Shown here: piece after piece, positions 43,935 through 52,346 of the stretch
Position numbering within the stretch: the first letter of the stretch is position 1
Layout: each line of letters begins with the position of its first letter
From: Terasakiispira papahanaumokuakeensis
GTDB taxonomy: Bacteria; Pseudomonadota; Gammaproteobacteria; Pseudomonadales; Halomonadaceae
Assembly (NCBI RefSeq): GCF_001709345.1
Contig: NZ_MDTQ01000001.1
Coordinates: 1,096,742 to 1,160,741, forward strand
Direction: 5' to 3'
Length of the DNA stretch: 64,000 nucleotides
The notes under the pieces: generated by a model
What the model saw: the letters and a program-made list of their open reading frames with translations, nothing else
What the model was told of the DNA's origin: nothing
Database searches by the model: none
Program-made: the position numbers and the translations under genes

Positions 43935-45290
43935 TTAGGCTTCTTCTACTTCCAGTTCTGGTGGTGGCAGACGGAAACCTTGTGTGAGCCACAGCAACCA
44001 TGCCAATCCAACCGCGAGCCAAATAGCGCCCAAGACAATGGCCCGGTTGTCGAGACTAAACAACAACCAAATAATCGCGCCGGCACCGATGGCAGGTGCG
44101 ATCAAATAACGGATAACATCCAGGCCTTGGCGACGATGTTCACGGCCAAAGTAGTGGCTGATCACGGACAGGTTGACCAACGTAAAGGCAATGAAAGCGC
44201 CAAAGTTAATGAAAGAGGCCGCGGAGAGGACATCCATGGCCAGGGCGAGCAATGCAATGAGCCCACTGAGGACCAACCCACCTGTCGGTGTACCAAAGCG
44301 GCTGAGGGTTCCCAACCACCGTTTAGACAAGACACCATCACGCCCCATCGCATAGATTAAACGAGCGCCACTGGCTTGGGCGGCAATGCCTGAGGCAAAT
44401 TGGCCCACAATTAAGCCAATCAGGAAAATCGATACAAACAGATCGCCGCCAATATTGCGTGCAATTTGATAGGCCGCTGCATCTGGATTATCGAAATGAA
44501 AATCCGGCGTCGCCAGCTGTACGAAATAAGCCACACCGATAAAGATCAAGCCACCCACCACGGTAATCGCCAAAATAGCGCGTGGGAGTGTTTGACGTGG
44601 GGATCGAGTTTCTTCGGTTAAAGTGGTGACGGCATCAAAACCAAGAAAGGAATAGCAAGCCACTGCGGCACCGGCCATGAGTGTGGGTAACAAGGTCGTT
44701 GAGGTGCCAATGAAGGGGCGCAAATCCCATAGCGGCTGGGTCGGATCGCCAACAACATAATGAATGCTCAGGCTAATAAAAGCGATCAGCACTAATACTT
44801 GGACCAGCATCAGCAGGCTATTAATGCGACTGGCCAGCTTGAGGCCGACATAGTTTATGCCGGTTGTCAGTACAATAAACCCTAGCAGCCACAACCATTG
44901 AGGAATCGCCGGGAAAGCGGAATACAGATAGGCCGCACCAATTAGCCAGATTACCATCGGTAGAAATAAGTAATCGAGCAAAATGGCCCAGCCAGCCAGA
45001 AAACCAAGGCGATCATCAATTGCACGCCTGACATAGGTATAAGCGGAGCCTGCAACTGGAAAAGCCTTAGCCATCTGTCCATAGCTGTAGGCGGTAAATA
45101 ACATGGCGATTAATGCGGCCAGATAGGCGCCAGCCGTGGCCCCTTGGGTGACGGTGGCAAGAACGCCAAAGGTGCCGAGCACAATAATCGGCGTCATATA
45201 GGCAAGGCCAAATAAGACGACTTGCCAGAGGGTTAACGTTGCGTTGCGCTTCTGGGTAGGGATTTGTTGAGTCTGATGATCAGAGGGCAT
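43935..45290 (-). CDS. APC-family amino acid/amine permease
   Basis: The 451-residue protein has about 12 membrane helices and APC signatures: LTLWQVVLFGLAYMTPIIVLGTFG (first helix), AYSYGQMAKAFPVAGSAYTYVRRAI (helix 3), and SFLGFDAVTTLTEETRSPRQTLPRAI. It imports amino acids, polyamines or related amines with protons. I use ATG 45290 because AGGA is 8 nt upstream; ATG 45296 is too close to it. The amidase gene lies upstream in the same direction with a 186-nt gap (45291-45476) in which I see no gene. Substrate unknown. Confidence 0.88.
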   Translation of the reverse strand: MPSDHQTQQIPTQKRNATLTLWQVVLFGLAYMTPIIVLGTFGVLATVTQGATAGAYLAALIAMLFTAYSYGQMAKAFPVAGSAYTYVRRAIDDRLGFLAGWAILLDYLFLPMVIWLIGAAYLYSAFPAIPQWLWLLGFIVLTTGINYVGLKLASRINSLLMLVQVLVLIAFISLSIHYVVGDPTQPLWDLRPFIGTSTTLLPTLMAGAAVACYSFLGFDAVTTLTEETRSPRQTLPRAILAITVVGGLIFIGVAYFVQLATPDFHFDNPDAAAYQIARNIGGDLFVSIFLIGLIVGQFASGIAAQASGARLIYAMGRDGVLSKRWLGTLSRFGTPTGGLVLSGLIALLALAMDVLSAASFINFGAFIAFTLVNLSVISHYFGREHRRQGLDVIRYLIAPAIGAGAIIWLLFSLDNRAIVLGAIWLAVGLAWLLWLTQGFRLPPPELEVEEA

Positions 45291-45476
45291 CGTCATTGTC
45301 CTGATTATGTTTATTATCTTGGGGATGCATTTTCAATGACAGGCAGTCGTTTCGAGTATGTCTCTTTAAATCATGCCTTTTGGGGTGGAACGAATCGTAT
45401 CGTGAGTCCGCCACGCAGGCGTCAGGCCATGCAGAAAGCCAGATTTACCATGCAATAGGCGCGCTCATGGTCATAC

Positions 45477-46307
45477 TTAATGGTTGGGGGGTGAGTTAAG
45501 AGGCCACGTTTGTGGGTCTCGCGATGATGGTAATGTGGGGCTGGCTAGCGTTAATCGTCGATCGGCCAAGTAGTGATAATCGCGTTTGGCCTCTTCAAGT
45601 GCCGCGCGATCTAGGGTGATCGTCATCAGTTGATCGTCATGACCTGCTGATTGAAGGGTCTCGCCTGATGGGGCAAACACCGCACTTTCTCCTGCGAATC
45701 TCAAGCCCACACCCTCTCCACAGCGATTGGTCATGGCCACGAAATATTGATTGTCTTGTGCTCTGGCTTGAGCCGCACGGGCATGGACGGGGCCATAAGG
45801 GTCCATATTGCCATTGGTGACAATGAGTAGCTCTGTGCCCATTTGAGCCAGTGCACGGGCAGGCTCAGGAAATTCGATGTCATAGCAGATCAATAATCCC
45901 AGCTGCCAACCGCGCCATTGAGTCGACACCAGTTCGGTACCGGCTTCGACCAGGGGGCGCTCATCGGGCCATAAATGGGTTTTACTATAACGCGCTTGGA
46001 TACCAGCCTCTGGCGTGATCAATATGGTGGTATTGAAAACTTGATGGTCACGCTGCTCAAGTAAGCCAATTGCCACTGCGGTATCGGTGCTCTGGCTGAC
46101 CTCTATCAGGGCTTGGATCTGAGGGCTATCCAAGGATAGGGCTCGGTCTTCGGTATGACCGTGTTCAGCAAAGCCGGTGAGGTGTGTTTCGGGGAAGATG
46201 ATCAACTGCGTTTCAGGTGCTGCTGAGTGAATCACCTCAAGGGCGCGATCCAGATTTTTTTGGATTTGGCCTTCTTGGCTTGATAATTGCGCTAATAATA
46301 ACTGCAT
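45477..46307 (-). CDS. Nitrilase-superfamily carbon-nitrogen hydrolase (probable amidase)
   Basis: The 276-residue protein has the intact E-K-C triad: IIFPETHLTGF (glutamate near residue 40), YSKTHLWPDERP (lysine near 110) and LLICYDIEFPEPARALA (cysteine near 143). It probably hydrolyses a small amide or nitrile. It is transcribed in the same direction as the amino-acid permease and divergently from a LuxR regulator across a 156-nt gap with a large palindrome, so the three plausibly form an inducible amide/amine utilisation unit. The specific substrate cannot be read from sequence. Confidence 0.88.
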   Translation of the reverse strand: MQLLLAQLSSQEGQIQKNLDRALEVIHSAAPETQLIIFPETHLTGFAEHGHTEDRALSLDSPQIQALIEVSQSTDTAVAIGLLEQRDHQVFNTTILITPEAGIQARYSKTHLWPDERPLVEAGTELVSTQWRGWQLGLLICYDIEFPEPARALAQMGTELLIVTNGNMDPYGPVHARAAQARAQDNQYFVAMTNRCGEGVGLRFAGESAVFAPSGETLQSAGHDDQLMTITLDRAALEEAKRDYHYLADRRLTLASPTLPSSRDPQTWPLNSPPNH

Positions 46308-46377
46308 AAAACATTCACCGATTGTTATCTTAGTGATGACGGTGCATTCAGTATCGCTAAAGCGGGTGACATCGCCT

Positions 46378-46409
46378 ATCCCCCTGGTGGGTTAACCTCA
46401 CAGGGGGAT
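46378..46409. promoter_or_regulatory. 32-bp near-perfect palindrome between the amidase and luxR genes
   Basis: The arms start ATCCCCCTG (46378-46386) and end CAGGGGGAT (46401-46409), centred on GGTTAACC; 13 of 16 pairs match. It lies 54 nt before luxR and about 70 nt before the amidase start. It is the obvious candidate operator for the LuxR protein; no T-run makes a terminator unlikely. Confidence 0.6.
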
Positions 46410-46463
46410 CGTTTAGGGCGCAAAAAAGCCGTTCAGAGCGACAATAAAGTAAAGGCGACTCAC

Positions 46464-47294
46464 ATGATGACGAATTCAGATGCCCTCAATTTGCGCGCCG
46501 ACCTGCTTCAGCGGGTCGGTTGGCACCGGGCTATTGGTGGTGTGATTCAGCAATTGGATACGCCATTATTTTGGTCAACGCTGATTCGTCTACTAGGCCA
46601 GCAAGTGCCATTTGATAGCTGGGTGGCCTTAATATTTAACCCTCACCAACCGCCCTTAATCCTGGCGGAAAGTGATGAAGACGATGGTACCGATGATGGG
46701 CTTTTTCTTGATTACCAACAAGGTTTGTATCTGTTAGATCCCTTTTATCTGGATCAGTCTCAGCACCCACGGTCGGGCCTCGTGACGCTGGCTGAAGTGG
46801 CGCCAGAACACTTTACACATACGGATTATTACCAACGCTATTTCAGCCGTAATATCGTGGCTGATGAAGTGCAATTTAATTGCACACTTGGATCGGGTCA
46901 GAGTTGCTGTTTATCGCTGGGGCGGCGCCATCCGTTTGATATGGGCGATATTGGTGCTTTGGCGTTGATGGAGCCTTGGGTGATCGGGCTATTACAACAG
47001 CGGACTCACTTTGAACCGGCTTATACCGCCGCCACCATCTCTGACGCTGCTCTGCCAATAGCCGCTAGAGAGGACACCTTAGCAGTCGAAGGCTCCCCGC
47101 TGGATGTCTTGACTGAGCGTGAACGAGATGTCTGCCAATTGATGCTCAGTGGCTGCTCGACTAAAGAGATTGCACGTCGACTCAATATCGCCATTGAAAC
47201 GGTAAAGGCCCATAAAAAAAGGATCTACACGAAACTCGGCATTAATGCCCAATCCGAGCTTTTTTCGTTATTCATGCAAGCGCATAGTCGTTAG
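46464..47294 (+). CDS. LuxR-family (solo) transcriptional regulator
   Basis: The 276-residue protein ends in a LuxR HTH near residues 212-265: LTERERDVCQLMLSGCSTKEIARRLNIAIETVKAHKKRIYTKLGI. The N-terminal 200 residues (WVALIFNPHQPPLILAESDE, DYQQGLYLLDPFY, TDYYQRYFSRNIVADEVQ) do not look like an AHL-binding or response-regulator domain; they fit the sensory part of LuxR solos beside catabolic genes. It is divergent from the amidase. Direct sensing of the substrate of the neighbouring enzyme is an inference. Confidence 0.85.
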   Translation: MMTNSDALNLRADLLQRVGWHRAIGGVIQQLDTPLFWSTLIRLLGQQVPFDSWVALIFNPHQPPLILAESDEDDGTDDGLFLDYQQGLYLLDPFYLDQSQHPRSGLVTLAEVAPEHFTHTDYYQRYFSRNIVADEVQFNCTLGSGQSCCLSLGRRHPFDMGDIGALALMEPWVIGLLQQRTHFEPAYTAATISDAALPIAAREDTLAVEGSPLDVLTERERDVCQLMLSGCSTKEIARRLNIAIETVKAHKKRIYTKLGINAQSELFSLFMQAHSR

Positions 47295-47450
47295 AGACAA
47301 GAGCGAAACGTGATGACCTCAATGACCCGTGTGCCCGTCTTGCGTCTGGACCTTAAGATTATTTAGGTGTTGTTAATGTGCTGCGTTATGATCCAGGGGT
47401 AACGTCAAAGAAAGATGGCGAATGCACTTATGGATCGGCAAGGAGGTAGC

Positions 47451-48314
47451 ATGCATCCTTTAATTGCACCTGAAGCCTTATTGGCGGATGGTGAGTTTTA
47501 TCGAGTTCTGGATTGTCGCGCGGTATTAGGTGATCCGCAGGCTGCGCGAGAGGGGTTTCATCAGGCCCATATTCCTGGGGCGATTCATGTTGACCTTGAG
47601 CAAGTCTTATCCGGGCAAGCTCATTCCGATGCACAGGGGCGTCATCCGTTGCCTGATCCGCAGGATTGGGTGCAGTGGCTCGCGATGCATGGGATTGGCC
47701 GTGAGACACCGGTCGTTTGCTATGACACCGCGGGTGGTATGATGGCCGCTGCCCGAGCTTGGTGGATGCTGCTGCAGGCGGGTGTTGAATCGGTGCAAGT
47801 ATTGGATGGTGGTTTACAAGCCTGGGAGGAATCAGGAGGCATATTGGATAACGGCCCTTCCGACTTGATCCTAGAGTTAAACCCCGATGAATGCTGTGAA
47901 ATGCCCAATGGCTGGGCTGTTCCTGGGTTAGTGACTGCGCGCGAGCTGGCCGCTTACTTGGATGATGTGACTTTAGTGGATGCTCGTAATGAAGCGCGTT
48001 TTGCGGGTCTTGAGGAGCCTCAAGATGCGGTCGCCGGTCATATCCCGGGGGCGGTATGCAGGCCTTGTAGCGAGAATTTAAGTGCTGATGGCCGTTTTTT
48101 GCCCGCAGAGCAGTTACATGAGCGTTTTAGAGCTCTTTATGAAGCCGCTGGTGACCAACTACCGATCTTTTATTGCGGCTCGGGGGTGACAGCGTGTCAT
48201 AACCTGTTGGCGGCTCGTGCTGCGGGTTGGCCTCTGGGGCGCCTTTATGCTGGCTCATGGAGTGACTGGATCAGTGATACGGCCAGACCGGTGAACACTG
48301 ACTGCCATAAGTGA
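47451..48314 (+). CDS. sseA: Two-domain rhodanese sulfurtransferase (SseA-like)
   Basis: The 287-residue protein has two rhodanese domains. The N-terminal domain has FRVLDCRA-like YRVLDCRA and VVCYDTAGGMMAARAWW; the C-terminal domain has DARNEARFAG, then the active-site loop FYCGSGVTACHNLLA with cysteine near residue 242. CGSGVTA is the loop of SseA/3-mercaptopyruvate sulfurtransferases. I place the start at ATG 47451 because AAGGAGGT is just upstream; ATG 47415 would put that site inside the gene. The minus-strand DUF2892 gene faces it across a strong terminator. Confidence 0.9.
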   Translation: MHPLIAPEALLADGEFYRVLDCRAVLGDPQAAREGFHQAHIPGAIHVDLEQVLSGQAHSDAQGRHPLPDPQDWVQWLAMHGIGRETPVVCYDTAGGMMAAARAWWMLLQAGVESVQVLDGGLQAWEESGGILDNGPSDLILELNPDECCEMPNGWAVPGLVTARELAAYLDDVTLVDARNEARFAGLEEPQDAVAGHIPGAVCRPCSENLSADGRFLPAEQLHERFRALYEAAGDQLPIFYCGSGVTACHNLLAARAAGWPLGRLYAGSWSDWISDTARPVNTDCHK

Positions 48315-48374
48315 TTGATTGGCTTATGCGCTTGAGTGGGTAGAGCTTGAGTGGAAAGAACTTGTGTAGATAGA

Positions 48375-48406
48375 AAAGGGCGTGATGAATTTTCATCGCG
48401 CCCTTT
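48375..48406 (-). terminator. Bidirectional terminator between sulfurtransferase and DUF2892 genes
   Basis: AAAGGGCGTGATGA (48375-48388) pairs with TCATCGCGCCCTTT (48393-48406) with one G-U pair. On the minus strand four T follow. It lies 80 nt beyond the DUF2892 stop and 60 nt beyond sseA. Confidence 0.85.
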
Positions 48407-48485
48407 GTGTATCGGTGATGGCTGGATTGTCTGGTGTTAAATAATGCGGTTGCTCGTGCAGATGAAGCCTTTGCTGATAGACCCA

Positions 48486-48683
48486 TCAATGCTCATGCGG
48501 CGGTTTACGAGTTGAAAAACCCAGCAGTGAGTAAAGTGGGCAAAAGTTAATTAACCCGGTCGCTAACGGAATGATGCCTAACCACCCCCAGATCCCAATG
48601 ACATTCGTCAGGGTCAAGATAATGAGTAATGCGCCAATGATGAGGCGTAATGCCTTATCGAATCCGCCAAGGTTGCTTTTCAT
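48486..48683 (-). CDS. Small DUF2892 membrane protein
   Basis: The 65-residue protein MKSNLGGFDKALRLIIGALL starts 48683 with AAGGAG 7 nt upstream; a longer frame upstream has no ribosome site. It has two helices, ALRLIIGALLIILTLTNVIG and WLGIIPLATGLINFCPLYSLLGF. The CPLY cysteine is conserved in DUF2892 proteins, whose domain is fused to rhodanese in YgaP-type proteins. A rhodanese gene is the next gene here, although on the other strand, so a sulfur-trafficking link is plausible. Two palindromes lie upstream. Confidence 0.85.
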   Translation of the reverse strand: MKSNLGGFDKALRLIIGALLIILTLTNVIGIWGWLGIIPLATGLINFCPLYSLLGFSTRKPPHEH

Positions 48684-48719
48684 CGTAAACTCCTTCGTGA
48701 GGTTGCTTATCTTATAATG

Positions 48720-48756
48720 GAATAAGCATATTATCATTTTTAGAATAAGTATATTC
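48720..48756 (-). promoter_or_regulatory. Paired 14-bp palindromes upstream of the DUF2892 gene
   Basis: GAATAAGTATATTC (48743-48756) is a perfect 5-4-5 palindrome, and GAATAAGCATATT (48720-48732) is an incomplete copy, centres 23 bp apart. They lie in an AT-rich stretch 40-70 nt before the start. Related DUF2892/rhodanese genes are often governed by ArsR-type sulfide sensors, a reasonable but unproven guess; no such regulator is encoded here. Confidence 0.5.
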
Positions 48757-48882
48757 GAATTATTTGATGTTCTGCATGCAAGATTTTGTTGGGCGCCTTC
48801 GTCCTTGATCATCTCTGGGGCTGTGGCGTCCCTCATGCTAGTCTCAGAAGATAATGCTGACTGCTGATGGCTGAGGAGAGGC

Positions 48883-50961
48883 ATGACAGAGACTGTGGAT
48901 GGACAGACATATCAGGCGTTTGAGAGCGGCGAGCAGGATGATGATCGGCAAAGTGATGAGGCGCTGGCTTTTGATGTGTTGGCGGGCCCTATTTTACGCC
49001 GCCTAACACCTGAACGTCTGGTGATCTGGCTGGCGGCTACGCACCCACTGGCCACTCGCTGGCGACTGATTCCCCAAGGGGAGGGGTCGACGACTGAGGC
49101 GCTCGATGAAACGGTAGCTCATGAGATGATGCTATCGGCTGACACGATGGCAACGATGACACGCCATGTCAAAGTGGGTGAGCATCTTCATTTAACGCTA
49201 CTGGATATTCGATTGCCGACGCCTTTACCGCATGATCGGCTCATCGGTTATGACGTTGAAGTGCGGCCCATTGAGGGGCAACATCCCTGGTCCAGCTGGC
49301 GTGATTGGGCAGCCGACTTGCCCTTTCCCGGTGCCCCGTGGCCTTGCTTTGTACTGCAATCTCATGTGTCGAGATTACTGCATGGCTCGTGCCGTAAGCC
49401 GCATTATTCGCAACCCAAGGGGGAGCATCCCGATCAAGCGGTGCTCACTGATGGGATGGCCCGTGCCGAACAATGGCTGTCTGAGCATTGGCAAGATCCA
49501 GGCCAATGGCCTGCGTTGTTGATGCTCAGTGGTGATCAGATCTACGCCGACGATGTGGCGGGCCCCATGCTCAGTGCCATTCATCAGGTCTGCCCTCGAT
49601 TAGGGGTGATCAATGAATCCTTCCGTGAGTCGCTTCCTGAGATCGGTATTACCGATGCTGCACAATTGCATCAGGAGGCCAGCCTTTACTATCAGCGTGC
49701 ACAGCTCTTGCCGAATACACCACCGCATCGAGAAATGATATCGCGTTTTTTTGGTGGGGTGAGAAAACCGATTTTTACGTCAGATAATGCGCATAATCAC
49801 CTGATGAGCTTGGGTGAAGTCATGGCCATGTATTTGCTCGTTTGGTCACCGCGGTTATGGGCTGATATTTCTTTGCAGGCCCCGCAAGGGCTAAGCGAGG
49901 ATCATCACGCCTTATGGCAGCGTGAGGCTGAAGCGATTGCCGGTTTTCGTGATCAGGTGAGTGCGGCACGTCGTGTGATGGCGCACCTGCCTACAGCCAT
50001 GATGTTCGATGATCACGATATTACCGATGATTGGAATTTGACGATCGGTTGGGAGCAATCGGCCTATGAGCATCCGCTTTCTCGCCGCATTATCGGCAAC
50101 GCGCTGATCGGTTATTTACTCTGTCAGGGGTGGGGTAATGATCCTGATCGCATTCCAGAGGCGCTTTGGACAGAAGTCGAGCAGGCGCTCAGTCATGGTG
50201 GTCAGGCGCAGGATGCCTTGATTGATACCTTACTTCGATTTGATCAATGGCATTATCAATGGCCCACAACGCCGCCATTAATGGTACTGGATACCCGGAC
50301 TCATCGCTGGCGCTCAGAGCGAGGTATCGATAAACCTTCAGGGTTGATGGACTGGGAAGCCCTGACGGATTTACAGCATGCACTATTAGGTCATGACGCG
50401 GTGATCTTGGTATCGCCTGCCCCTATGTTTGGGGTGAAATTGATTGAGGCGATTCAACGCGTCTTTACTTGGTTCGGTAAGCCACTGATGGTGGATGCTG
50501 AAAACTGGATGGCTCACCCCGGTGCGGCCTATGCGTTGATGAACTTATTTCGCCACCCGCGTACCCCACGCCACTATGTGATTCTCTCCGGCGATGTGCA
50601 TTATTCCTTTGTTTATGATGTAGAGCTGCGTGGCCATGATCGCGGGCCTGATATTTGGCAGATCACCAGCAGCGGCTTACACAATGCCTTTCCTCAACGG
50701 CTGTTGGATCTTTTGGATCGCTTGAATCGGTGGCTCTATGCGCCTTGGTCACCGCTCAACTGGTTAACCAAGCGCCGCCATATGCGCGTTATCCCGCGTA
50801 AACCTTCACCGGCTTCTCCTGGCGAGCGCCTGGTCAATGCCACCGGCATTGGCTTGGTTGATTTGAACCAACAGGGCCAACCCATTCGAGTGCTTCAGCT
50901 CTGCGCGGATGGCCGTGATATTCAATTTGATTTACACGAAGCTGAAGCGCGTTGGGAGTGA
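48883..50961 (+). CDS. PhoD-like metallophosphatase family protein
   Basis: The 692-residue cytoplasm-type protein lacks a signal peptide. Metallophosphatase motifs appear in order: MLSGDQIYADDVAGPM near residue 215, MMFDDHDITDDWNLTIGW near 375, and VILSGDVHYSFVYDVEL near 568, the metal-binding pattern of the PhoD/PhoX-like D-type phosphatase family. The first about 200 residues are an N-terminal domain found in longer members. A phosphodiesterase activity is likely but the substrate is unknown. A 43-bp direct repeat begins 21 nt after its stop. Confidence 0.82.
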   Translation: MTETVDGQTYQAFESGEQDDDRQSDEALAFDVLAGPILRRLTPERLVIWLAATHPLATRWRLIPQGEGSTTEALDETVAHEMMLSADTMATMTRHVKVGEHLHLTLLDIRLPTPLPHDRLIGYDVEVRPIEGQHPWSSWRDWAADLPFPGAPWPCFVLQSHVSRLLHGSCRKPHYSQPKGEHPDQAVLTDGMARAEQWLSEHWQDPGQWPALLMLSGDQIYADDVAGPMLSAIHQVCPRLGVINESFRESLPEIGITDAAQLHQEASLYYQRAQLLPNTPPHREMISRFFGGVRKPIFTSDNAHNHLMSLGEVMAMYLLVWSPRLWADISLQAPQGLSEDHHALWQREAEAIAGFRDQVSAARRVMAHLPTAMMFDDHDITDDWNLTIGWEQSAYEHPLSRRIIGNALIGYLLCQGWGNDPDRIPEALWTEVEQALSHGGQAQDALIDTLLRFDQWHYQWPTTPPLMVLDTRTHRWRSERGIDKPSGLMDWEALTDLQHALLGHDAVILVSPAPMFGVKLIEAIQRVFTWFGKPLMVDAENWMAHPGAAYALMNLFRHPRTPRHYVILSGDVHYSFVYDVELRGHDRGPDIWQITSSGLHNAFPQRLLDLLDRLNRWLYAPWSPLNWLTKRRHMRVIPRKPSPASPGERLVNATGIGLVDLNQQGQPIRVLQLCADGRDIQFDLHEAEARWE

Positions 50962-50982
50962 AGCGGGCAGGACCGGTCGTGC

Positions 50983-51025
50983 TTTGTCAGGGGCACAAAT
51001 GAGTGTTGGGGTCACAAAAAAAGGC
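50983..51025 (+). repeat. 43-bp direct repeat, left copy
   Basis: Identical over all 43 bases to 53111-53153, in the same orientation; identity stops sharply on both sides. Inside are two related sub-units, GGGGCACAAA and GGGGTCACAAA, about 19 bp apart, then A7-GGC. Confidence 0.98.
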
Positions 51026-51276
51026 CGGTGTCAAACGTTTAGTGGAGGTAGCCTGATGGCCGAAAGTCTAAATGGGGCGCGGGGTTAGCTCTACTTCGGG
51101 CCGCTTTGCGAAGCTGCGGCGTTGTGGGCTGGGAGCCACATGGGAGCCTGGAGAAAGCAAGTCGAGGCGTGTGGTAGCGATGGAGATTGCCAAGGCTTGA
51201 AGACCATCATAGCTCACTCGATCGACCCCTCTCCAAAATATTGTTCGCCGACAGCATAGAGAGTCACAACCTCCCA

Positions 51277-51305
51277 TTGCCGAGATCACACATTTCCGAT
51301 ATAGT
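51277..51305 (+). promoter_or_regulatory. Predicted sigma-70 promoter for the HTH gene
   Basis: TTGCCG (51277-51282), a 17-bp spacer and TATAGT (51300-51305). The start would be near 51312, 25 nt before the ATG. Confidence 0.65.
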
Positions 51306-51336
51306 CCAATCTTCGAAATCTTTAAAAGGTTTAAAA

Positions 51337-51585
51337 ATGGATCCGCGTGAAAAAGCCAAGATGCTGGCGTATGTGCTGTTGAATGAATTCAATGCCAAGC
51401 AAGTGAACATTGCGAAGGTCCTCAACGTGTCTGAACCGACCATCAGTCTTTGGCTGAAGGAGATGAGATTCCGGGCAGAAATCCACAGTCTCAAGCAAGA
51501 GCTTGCCGAAGTTCGTCGTATCGCTCAGGACCTCCAAGAACAAGGCTTGATCGAACACCGGCAAACCTTCGGCGTTTTGCAGTAA
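51337..51585 (+). CDS. Small HTH protein of unknown function
   Basis: The 82-residue protein MDPREKAKMLAYVLLNEFN has a helix-turn-helix at about 20-45 (AKQVNIAKVLNVSEPTISLWLKEMRF) and then a heptad-like helix (HSLKQELAEVRRIAQDLQEQ), suggesting a dimeric DNA-binding protein. AAGG precedes ATG and a good promoter lies 30-60 nt upstream. The next gene starts 49 nt later in the same direction with its own AGGAG. I recognise no named family; plasmid or phage-type regulators have this build. Confidence 0.7.
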   Translation: MDPREKAKMLAYVLLNEFNAKQVNIAKVLNVSEPTISLWLKEMRFRAEIHSLKQELAEVRRIAQDLQEQGLIEHRQTFGVLQ

Positions 51586-51634
51586 CCGTAGCCGCTATTC
51601 ACAAATTGTTCTTGCTTTTGCCTAGGAGAAAAAT

Positions 51635-52129
51635 ATGTCCGACCCGACTGGAACCGCCAACATCCTCCACCAATTCACTGCGTACGACCAGCTGCGCGAG
51701 GATTACTCGCCTGAAGTTGCCAATGCGCTTACGCAGAAAAACCTCGCCCGCCACAACGTACCTGCGACTTCTGGGGAGGTTGAGGCATGGCATCGAATCA
51801 ACACTGCTGCTGCGAACTCCAAGTTGGACATTCCAGCCGAACGTAGCACGGCGGATGCACTGGCCAACGCCGCAGTCGCAGCCATTTGGGAAACGGTCTC
51901 TACTTCTGCTCCAGCGCAAGCACTAGAAACGACGGGCGCTGCTGATGAAGACCTTGACGAGGATGAAGGCCTTGACGAGGATGAAGGCCTTGACGAGGAT
52001 GAAGGCCTTGACGAGGACGATGCAGACGAACTCCCCTCGCTTAATGATATCTATGGTTACGAAGACGATGAGGACAATGAGGAAGCAGCACTGGACGATG
52101 TGCTCAAAGCTCAAGAACGTGCTGATTGA
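51635..52129 (+). CDS. Acidic, repeat-containing protein of unknown function
   Basis: The 164-residue product has an N-terminal half (TANILHQFTAYDQLREDYSP, then ALANAAVAAIWETV) with predicted helices, and a C-terminal half that is extremely acidic with LDEDEG repeated three times plus a partial copy, then DIYGYEDDEDNEEAALDD. AGGAG lies 6 nt before ATG. Acidic tails of this type occur in DNA-mimic and chaperone-like proteins; neither role is shown. It follows the HTH gene and its end overlaps the opposite DUF2274 gene by 26 nt, a sign of a junction. Confidence 0.65.
   Translation: MSDPTGTANILHQFTAYDQLREDYSPEVANALTQKNLARHNVPATSGEVEAWHRINTAAANSKLDIPAERSTADALANAAVAAIWETVSTSAPAQALETTGAADEDLDEDEGLDEDEGLDEDEGLDEDDADELPSLNDIYGYEDDEDNEEAALDDVLKAQERAD
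51953..52021 (+). repeat. 18-bp in-frame tandem repeat in the acidic protein
   Basis: CTTGACGAGGATGAAGGC (LDEDEG) occurs three times perfectly, 51953-52006, followed by a 15-bp partial copy. Confidence 0.97.
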
Positions 52130-52346
52130 TTGAGGCGATCAGCTTTTTCCTGAATCCCCAATCCCCCGCCATGAAGGCCTCTAGCATGTGCGGGATCAGC
52201 GTCGTGGCATCGATCGCCTCGCCATGCGCGTGCAGCGCGGCGTAGCGGTCGAGGTCGGCCTTGAGGCTGGCCGGGCAAGCGAAGGTCATCTTGATGCTTT
52301 CGGTTTTGGGCAGCGACACCAGCCGTAGTTTCTTGGTCGTGCTCAT
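52104..52346 (-). CDS. DUF2274 conjugation-associated protein, probably altered C-terminus
   Basis: The 80-residue protein MSTTKKLRLVSLPKTESIKM continues TFACPASLKADLDRYAALHAH, matching DUF2274 proteins encoded after trbI in Tn4371-like and related integrative conjugative elements. Its ATG overlaps the trbI stop (ATGA), the native arrangement. The last residues (NQHVLEL) run into the end of the acidic gene and probably replace the normal C-terminus. With trbI broken, it is likely a passenger without function. Confidence 0.7.
   Translation of the reverse strand: MSTTKKLRLVSLPKTESIKMTFACPASLKADLDRYAALHAHGEAIDATTLIPHMLEAFMAGDWGFRKKLIASINQHVLEL

Noticed and set aside
48684-48884. Upstream extension of the DUF2892 frame
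   Set aside because: It crosses the palindromic control region; AAGGAG marks ATG 48683.
51923-52114. Minus-strand frame with repeated LVKAFI units
   Set aside because: It is the complement of the LDEDEG repeats of the acidic protein and has no start signal.
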